From NCBI GenBank assembly GCA_050309735.1, contig JBNRMS010000072.1, forward strand, positions 16,242 to 80,241: 64,000 nucleotides of DNA. Reading direction: 5' to 3'. The position numbers were made by a program, and so were the translations under genes. How positions within the stretch are numbered: the stretch's first letter is position 1; the number at the start of each line of letters is the position of its first letter. This DNA is from UMGS1002 sp050309735. GTDB lineage: Bacteria > Bacillota > Clostridia > Oscillospirales > CAG-272. A model generated the notes under the pieces. The model ran no database searches and was not told the DNA's origin. It saw nothing but the letters and a program-made list of their open reading frames with translations. This document shows, in pieces, positions 58,618 to 64,000 of this stretch.

Positions 58618-59543
58618 GCGCTTACCTCGGTGTTCACAGTAGCACCCTCGTCGCCGAAAACATAAAGATAGTAATCCTCAAGCGTGGGCGCGACGGCGCG
58701 CGCGAGCGGGTCGGGCTGCTCCTCGGAGATAACTCGCAACTCGGCGCCGGTGTCGGTTTTAATGATATTTGTAACCCGGAATTTCTGCTGAAGCTGTGCC
58801 ACATTTGCCTCGACGGCCGGAAGAGCCCAAACCTTGCCCTCAATCTTCTTGACCAATTCATGCGGCGGGGCATTGTCGACAATCACGCCCTTTTTGAGCA
58901 TTATAATATCGCGCGCAACATATTCAATATCGGACACCACGTGCGTTGCGATGATTACGATTTTGTTGAAGGCGATGCGTGATATGTAATTTCTGATGGC
59001 TATGCGCTGCTTCGGGTCAAGTCCGGCGGTCGGCTCATCGAGAATGAGGATTTGCGGGTCGCCGAGCACCGCTTGAGCAAGGCAGAGCCGCTGCTTCATG
59101 CCGCCCGAGAGCGCCCCGATGCGGCGTCGGGGAACGTCGTCAAGCTCGACGGCCGCAAGGATTGACGCAATTTCTTCTTTTACAAATCTCTTTTTCTCAC
59201 GGCGCCGAAGTCCGTGTCCGACATCCTTGAGCGCAGCCATATACCACAGAAACCTCTCAACCGAGAAATTCGGATACATCCCGGGGTACTGCGGCATGAA
59301 ACCGAGCTTCTCGCGGAAGCGCACTCCCATTTTAAGAATGTCCTCTGCTTCGCCGCCGTCAGAGAAAGTAATTATCCCCGCGTCAGCCTTCAGATTATCT
59401 GTGATGATATTCATCAGCGTCGACTTTCCCGATCCGTTAGGTCCGAGCAGAGCGTAAATCCCCGGCTCAAATTCTGCGGTGAAATTTCGCAATGCTTTTG
59501 TTGAGCCATAGGATTTTGATATGTCGTTAATTTTTAAAATCAT
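58614..59543 (-). CDS. ABC transporter ATPase
   Basis: 309 residues. Motifs: ALLGPNGSGKSTLMNIITDN (Walker A), LGFMPQYPGMYPNFSVERFL (Q-loop), IGALSGGMKQRLCLAQAVLG (signature), QILILDEPTAGLDPKQR (Walker B), IIATHVVSDIEYVA (H-loop). A C-terminal extension of about 90 residues follows (VWALPAVEANVAQLQQKFR), common in ABC-2 ATPases. It partners the large permease just upstream. Confidence 0.95.
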   Translation of the reverse strand: MILKINDISKSYGSTKALRNFTAEFEPGIYALLGPNGSGKSTLMNIITDNLKADAGIITFSDGGEAEDILKMGVRFREKLGFMPQYPGMYPNFSVERFLWYMAALKDVGHGLRRREKKRFVKEEIASILAAVELDDVPRRRIGALSGGMKQRLCLAQAVLGDPQILILDEPTAGLDPKQRIAIRNYISRIAFNKIVIIATHVVSDIEYVARDIIMLKKGVIVDNAPPHELVKKIEGKVWALPAVEANVAQLQQKFRVTNIIKTDTGAELRVISEEQPDPLARAVAPTLEDYYLYVFGDEGATVNTEVSA

Positions 59544-59561
59544 ATCTGATGCCTCCGTTAT

Positions 59562-61952
59562 TTATTTCGTATAATGAGCCCACGCCGCGGCACACAAGGA
59601 CGACAAAGCCGCAAAAATCAGTACAAGGCAGATAAACACAAGTCCAAAATCGCTTCCAAACCAATCGGCGCCGGCCGACGCAACAAACAGCGGCTTCCCT
59701 GACAAAAAATTTAAATAATTTACCTTCTCAATAAATTTTATGCCAAAGTGAGCCATAACAGCCGGAAGCAGAGTTAGCGCCGCGGTTGCCGCCATAACGG
59801 GAATGCTCCGTCGCATAAATTCAGAGAATGAAAATATCAATAGCGCCAAAGCCAGCGCCGCGAGCATTTTCAAGAGAACAAGGAGCAGTAAAAACCCTCC
59901 CACAGTAAGCCCCACGCCCACCTGCGAAAATTCTTCAATCGAGGAAAGAGGCGCGCCGTGGGCGGGCAACCGATAGATTCTTGACACTGCGAAAATGTCT
60001 TCTGACTGGCAAATCAGCGAGAGCACAACTGTTATCAAAGATACCATCCCGAGCTTCGAGAAAAACACCGAGCGCCGACCGCGCTTTGTACTCCTTAGAA
60101 TTTTTGCAAAGCATTGCCGCCCGTATTCCTGTGAAAATATGACGGTCAGAATAATTAGCAGCACTGCATAAAGAAAATAATCGGGCCCTGAATCAAAGAG
60201 AACACTCCACCCCGTCTCATACAAAAACCATCCCCGCGCCTCATTGTTTTCAGAATCCCCTCGCAGGTAGGCCGAATGAGTCAGCAAATCCAGAAGCACA
60301 TCATATCTTGCCGGGGCATGGTTATACTTTTTGATGTATGCAAGATATTCGTCCATCGATATTTCTTCGTTATTCTTCTTCTGGCGCATATCGTCGTAAA
60401 TTGATATAATCTCTGCCTGCTCGGCGCATAATTGTTCAAGCTGCGCCTCCTTCTCGGCGCTCCATTCGCCCTCAACCTGTGTTACATATGTTTCGTACAG
60501 CGTGTCGGAATACCCATGCGCATCGGCTATTTCCGGAGATTTATATAAGGCATATCCCCTGATTATTAAAATAAGCAACACAACTATACAGAAGCGGGTG
60601 GCGAAAAGCAGCTTATATCCCTCGGTTCTCGCAAGGCTCAAGGAGAGAACCCTCAGCTTCTGTTTGCGCCGCCTTCTTTTGCTTTTTGGAGCAAAGGAAG
60701 AAAGCTTATCAAGTGCCACCGAGAGCCACTTAGGCTTAAATCCCGCCCCTCCCCTGCAATAAAGAATAATCGCACCCGCCGAAGATATAAGACAGAGTAG
60801 AACAGAAACGACAATTATAAAGGTAAAGCGCCCGCAGACTGCCGAAAAGAGATTCACTCCGAAATATCGCTCGACCGGTCGAGTGCCTCCGGTGAGCGAT
60901 ATCGTGTTAAAGTGGCTCAAAATGCCCGCCCTATTAGGCGCTCCCGCCGAATACATCCAGAAATTCAAGCCCAGCAGTGCCAGTGACGACGCATATGTAA
61001 GCACATGATTATAGAAAACAATAGACAGAAGCGAAATCGGCAATGCAAACAACAGCGCGCCCAATGTGCGCAGCCCAAGATGAAGCCAGAAATACTGCCC
61101 CAGACTTAGTATCAACCACGACCGGCGCAGCCCGGGCAGAATTTGTATTGCGCACCCGGCATCCGAAAATCCTTGTGTCAGACCAAAAATGGCGAGATTT
61201 TCAAGCGTCATGATAAGGGAGAGGAAAACTGTGATAGTACACACCGCAAGAAGTTTTGCCGCCGCCGTTCTGCCCCTCCCCTGCTTTGAAACCCGGATTA
61301 TGGGGAGAACGCCGACATCCTTATCACGCGCAAAGGCAAACGACGCGACAATTGCCGTTATACACAGAAGAAGAATTCCGGTTATTCCGAAGGAATAATA
61401 GTCCTCCCAGCCTCGGACATATCCGAATTTCAAACGCACATTGTCTCGCACATCTGCATAAAGCTTCTGCACGCGAAGCTGATATTTGCATTCGTAGGAA
61501 TCAAATTCATAGCCCTGATAAAGATATTCGTTATAATTTATCTCTGTGTTGCGAAGGAATATCCCGGTTTCATCCTTAAATGAATTAACCCATTCAAGGT
61601 CTTTGTAAAGAGTCTCTATAAGTGCGATATCCGCGGCATAGGAGCCGTCGGCGTATTTGGCGCGTCTCTCCTCGCCAAGAACATTTTGCATGCCCCCGGC
61701 CTCTCGCCCCGCCGCCCTTTGCTCGGCTCGATAGGCGAGCAGCTCTGCGTAGTAATCGTCAACCTCTTTTGAGTGCAGGGTATAATAGCTATAAAACCCT
61801 TCCCCCTCATTCCAATCAAGAGAACGCGATTGCGCACTTTTATCAGACCACCAAAAAGCAAGCACGCCGTTTAGCAAGAGAAGGGCAAGAAGGGTTAGGG
61901 TCAGCGAGCGCAGCCGCAGGATTTTATTCAATTCATGTACAAACAAAGGCAT
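59562..61952 (-). CDS. Large ABC-2 type permease
   Basis: 796 residues, roughly a doubled ABC-2 membrane protein. First half: helix near residues 15-35 (RSLTLTLLALLLLNGVLAFW), a 150-residue extracytoplasmic loop, then five or more helices (TGILLLCITAIVASFAFARD). Second half repeats the plan, beginning KLLFATRFCIVVLLILIIRG, with an outer loop rich in Glu and Tyr, then YFLYAVLLIILTVIFSQEYG and further helices. Substrate unknown; lantibiotic- or lipid-type export is possible. It lies 18 bases before the ATPase gene. Confidence 0.85.
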   Translation of the reverse strand: MPLFVHELNKILRLRSLTLTLLALLLLNGVLAFWWSDKSAQSRSLDWNEGEGFYSYYTLHSKEVDDYYAELLAYRAEQRAAGREAGGMQNVLGEERRAKYADGSYAADIALIETLYKDLEWVNSFKDETGIFLRNTEINYNEYLYQGYEFDSYECKYQLRVQKLYADVRDNVRLKFGYVRGWEDYYSFGITGILLLCITAIVASFAFARDKDVGVLPIIRVSKQGRGRTAAAKLLAVCTITVFLSLIMTLENLAIFGLTQGFSDAGCAIQILPGLRRSWLILSLGQYFWLHLGLRTLGALLFALPISLLSIVFYNHVLTYASSLALLGLNFWMYSAGAPNRAGILSHFNTISLTGGTRPVERYFGVNLFSAVCGRFTFIIVVSVLLCLISSAGAIILYCRGGAGFKPKWLSVALDKLSSFAPKSKRRRRKQKLRVLSLSLARTEGYKLLFATRFCIVVLLILIIRGYALYKSPEIADAHGYSDTLYETYVTQVEGEWSAEKEAQLEQLCAEQAEIISIYDDMRQKKNNEEISMDEYLAYIKKYNHAPARYDVLLDLLTHSAYLRGDSENNEARGWFLYETGWSVLFDSGPDYFLYAVLLIILTVIFSQEYGRQCFAKILRSTKRGRRSVFFSKLGMVSLITVVLSLICQSEDIFAVSRIYRLPAHGAPLSSIEEFSQVGVGLTVGGFLLLLVLLKMLAALALALLIFSFSEFMRRSIPVMAATAALTLLPAVMAHFGIKFIEKVNYLNFLSGKPLFVASAGADWFGSDFGLVFICLVLIFAALSSLCAAAWAHYTK

Positions 61953-61985
61953 ATTAAATCCCCCTAATTCACCCGACGCCGAATC

Positions 61986-63254
61986 CTATCCTCCCAAATC
62001 AGCATCCGAGCGGGGCAGAATTGTTATTTCACCTGTGTTGAGATTAATTCGACAGTTTGATTTTTGTTCTGCATCGGTGCCAAGTCTCTCATGTGTGTCA
62101 GGATTATAAAAAATATAACCTGCATATAAATAGTCGTTATACACACTAAATAGCGGGAAGGATGCTCCGGGCAGTTCCAAAACAAGCTCCTTATTACTGC
62201 CGTCATGGTTGCATCGCCAAATATATGCCGATGTTGACCTGATTTCATTTATGGCAGCGTTAAACCCCTCAATATTACCTATGTAATCCTGAGATTTTAT
62301 CAGACTTAATTCTTGCACCCGGTCTTTTATAACGTAGTAAATATAGTTTTCGGTTACTGTTATTCCATATGCAAAACTATCAGTAATTATATTTTTCTCC
62401 CCGGATTTCAGATTGTTGCTCCAGATACTTCCATTATCATCATTATCAATATAATAGGCTGTGTCGGAAAAAATAAATGCGGGGTTGCATTGAAAGTTAA
62501 ACTCCTCCCTTAAATCATGTCCGCTCGGGTTTATCGAAAAGGTTCGGTCTTCATCTACCGTTAAATGCCCGAAATAAAGGCGGTTGTTGCTTGTGGTCTT
62601 AAGATTTATTGATTCCTCGGATGAGTAAATCTCTTCCTCCCGACCCGAGGACAAATTGTATTTCTTTATAACCGACGGGTATACATATTCGTCGGTTTCG
62701 GGATCTTTTATTGCATCATATGTAACATGGAAGATATCGTCACCTATGTTCGCTATATAGCCCGAGGCCATATTAGAATGGTCAATCTCCTGGAATATAT
62801 CTCGGCATTCTCCGGTTTTAAGGTTATAGAGAATATATTTGCTCTCCCTTCCTCTTATGCCGTTTCGATTAATATAAATTGTAACATAAGAAAGCCATTC
62901 ACCGAAGATTTGGATGCTGTTAAGAGAAATTCCCCCGCATAGCGGACAGCTATCATCATTATGCGCACAAAGCGGATCAACACACGGGCAACTCACCTGC
63001 CCGGTTTCAAGATTCATTCTGACCACTCTGCGGCTATTAGGGTTTCCTGTTATCGGTCCCGTTTCTGGTCCCGACTTCTGTTCCGATATCAGTTCCGAGA
63101 AATAAATATACTGCTCTGTTAAATAGAATTCAGATACATTTCTCACCTCGACCCTGTTTTTTGCAAAGTCTTCTTGCTCTTTGCCGCAGGAGGGAAACAA
63201 CAGAATAATTGCCGCAAGCATAAGAGAAGTCAGCTTTAATTTATAAGAAAACAT
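61986..63254 (-). CDS. Lipoprotein with DUF5050-like beta-propeller appearance
   Basis: 422 residues. Signal and lipobox: SLMLAAIILLFPSCGKEQED. The mature part shows repeated blade-like units with Tyr-rich strands (EFYLTEQYIYFSEL, RVVRMNLETGQVSCPCVD, FILYNLKTGECRD-like, YIYYVIKDRVQELSL, CRINLNTGEITILP). A Cys cluster appears in SCPCVDPLCAHNDDSCPLCG, suggesting metal or disulfide. Outside the membrane, in the same transcription unit as the ABC permease. Function unknown; sensing or substrate capture is possible. Confidence 0.75.
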   Translation of the reverse strand: MFSYKLKLTSLMLAAIILLFPSCGKEQEDFAKNRVEVRNVSEFYLTEQYIYFSELISEQKSGPETGPITGNPNSRRVVRMNLETGQVSCPCVDPLCAHNDDSCPLCGGISLNSIQIFGEWLSYVTIYINRNGIRGRESKYILYNLKTGECRDIFQEIDHSNMASGYIANIGDDIFHVTYDAIKDPETDEYVYPSVIKKYNLSSGREEEIYSSEESINLKTTSNNRLYFGHLTVDEDRTFSINPSGHDLREEFNFQCNPAFIFSDTAYYIDNDDNGSIWSNNLKSGEKNIITDSFAYGITVTENYIYYVIKDRVQELSLIKSQDYIGNIEGFNAAINEIRSTSAYIWRCNHDGSNKELVLELPGASFPLFSVYNDYLYAGYIFYNPDTHERLGTDAEQKSNCRINLNTGEITILPRSDADLGG

Positions 63255-63269
63255 AAAATCCTCCCTGTA

Positions 63270-63297
63270 GCCCGTCAGGCCCCGCGGCCTGACGGGC
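63270..63297 (-). promoter_or_regulatory. Strong hairpin between the secreted protein and lipoprotein genes
   Basis: Perfect 12-bp stem GCCCGTCAGGCC/GGCCTGACGGGC with a 4-base loop, just ahead of the lipoprotein GGGAGG. No U run. Likely an RNA-processing or stability element that sets a high level for the first gene. Confidence 0.6.
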
Positions 63298-63315
63298 AGA
63301 TTGCTTAAAAGTTGA

Positions 63316-63753
63316 TTATGAAGATGTCCCCATATAGATATAATTGCTTGTTATATTGTCGCTGGTTTGATAGAAATGAAATGAATCAAAAGTAATAATA
63401 GGAAATTCAGTCTCAAACATTTGGTAGCAGTGTAATTCGGCGACGGCATAACCATCCACACTATAACTCTCATCATACCAGTAAACAAACTCCTCACAAC
63501 TGTCGATTTCGCATGCAATGTCAACATATGCAAATGTTACATTCGGTATTTGACCATTTGTTAAAGCATATGAACTATTACGAGAGTTATAATAGACCTC
63601 AGCGGATGGTGTTGAATAAGGTGTGCTGAAATACGCAACATTGTATCCTCCGCCAATTTCATACCACGCAGCATTAATACCGAGCGTCAGAGCAGAAAAC
63701 AGCAAAACAACCGCTGTCATAACGGTGAGAATTCTTTTTTTGTAAGTTTTCAT
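63316..63753 (-). CDS. Small secreted protein of unknown function
   Basis: 145 residues with a classic signal peptide (KKRILTVMTAVVLLFSALTL, likely cleavage after GINA). The mature 117 residues are Tyr/Ser/Asp-rich and probably all-beta (GGGYNVAYFSTPYSTPSAEV, FAYVDIACEIDSCEEFVYWY), with two cysteines in CEIDSC that could form a disulfide. Family not recognised. First gene of the cluster, so it may be the most abundant product. Confidence 0.7.
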   Translation of the reverse strand: MKTYKKRILTVMTAVVLLFSALTLGINAAWYEIGGGYNVAYFSTPYSTPSAEVYYNSRNSSYALTNGQIPNVTFAYVDIACEIDSCEEFVYWYDESYSVDGYAVAELHCYQMFETEFPIITFDSFHFYQTSDNITSNYIYMGTSS

Positions 63754-63924
63754 TTTGCATCTCTTTAATTTTTTGAATTTTGATTTGTAGACACCTGAAC
63801 AACCAGAACACTTGTCACCCCAACCAATTAAATCATCGGACTATCCCCTCTCATCCGTCTTTATGAGAGCACGGCGCCATGCTTTTCATAAAAACTTATT
63901 TGTTCACAATCATTCATCACCTTA

Positions 63925-63953
63925 ATTATAACTTTTTGGTGTATATTGGTCAA
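63925..63953 (-). promoter_or_regulatory. Sigma-A promoter of the secreted protein-ABC cluster
   Basis: On the minus strand TTGACC-17-TATAAT. The leader of about 165 bases to 63753 shows no recognised riboswitch; nothing else was seen between 63754 and 64000. Confidence 0.8.
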
Positions 63954-64000
63954 TGTGCAACATTCACGAATTATTCTGTTACATTTTGTGACATTCGTAA

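Overview
The window looks like the chromosome of a low-to-moderate GC, Gram-positive, anaerobic member of the Clostridia (Bacillota), probably an uncultured gut lineage near the Oscillospiraceae. The evidence is pyruvate phosphate dikinase, SpoVG, IreB, a YerC-type regulator, GlgD beside GlgC, many lipobox lipoproteins, strong GGAGG ribosome binding sites, and promoters close to the TTGACA-17-TATAAT consensus. TAA, TAG and TGA all act as stops. No rRNA, CRISPR array, complete prophage or replication origin was seen.

Left part (1-17.9 kb): a solute-binding lipoprotein cut by the window edge diverges from an SGNH hydrolase-tRNA dihydrouridine synthase pair. Next comes an ECF sigma/anti-sigma/degenerate response-regulator operon. 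Reading leftward is the pth-mfd-prsA-like series, followed by thiT under a TPP riboswitch. An AT-rich insert (11.9-14.8 kb) carries a secreted metallopeptidase with a broken signal peptide, plus a lipoprotein. It is followed by ppdK.

Mobile scar (18.0-21.0 kb): a truncated gene fragment, a highly structured leader, a truncated sigma-like protein, an excisionase-like HTH protein and a tyrosine integrase lie against a complete tRNA-Ser(CGA). Two further 5'-half copies of tRNA-Ser lie beyond it. This looks like repeated integration and decay at one tRNA locus.

Middle (21-47 kb): ribF-ireB; an ABC exporter coupled to an MBL-fold lipoprotein; tandem 88-bp structured repeats, with an inverted copy at 37 kb; an ABC transporter with its DUF1854 partner; a surface protein; an exonuclease; thiI; a decayed membrane-protein gene; a purine phosphoribosyltransferase; three uncharacterised coupled genes; a lipid kinase; spoVG; murC; a yerC-like regulator with a methyltransferase and an HTH-PH protein; and a permease-ATPase-PASTA operon that has no kinase domain.

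Right part (47-64 kb): a complete leftward glycogen operon, glgB-glgC-glgD-glgA-glgP-GH13 hydrolase, covering synthesis, branching, phosphorolysis and debranching or hydrolysis. Upstream of it is a leftward cluster: small secreted protein, lipoprotein, large ABC-2 permease, ATPase and a sugar-phosphate isomerase-like protein. A near-consensus promoter starts this cluster at the window edge.
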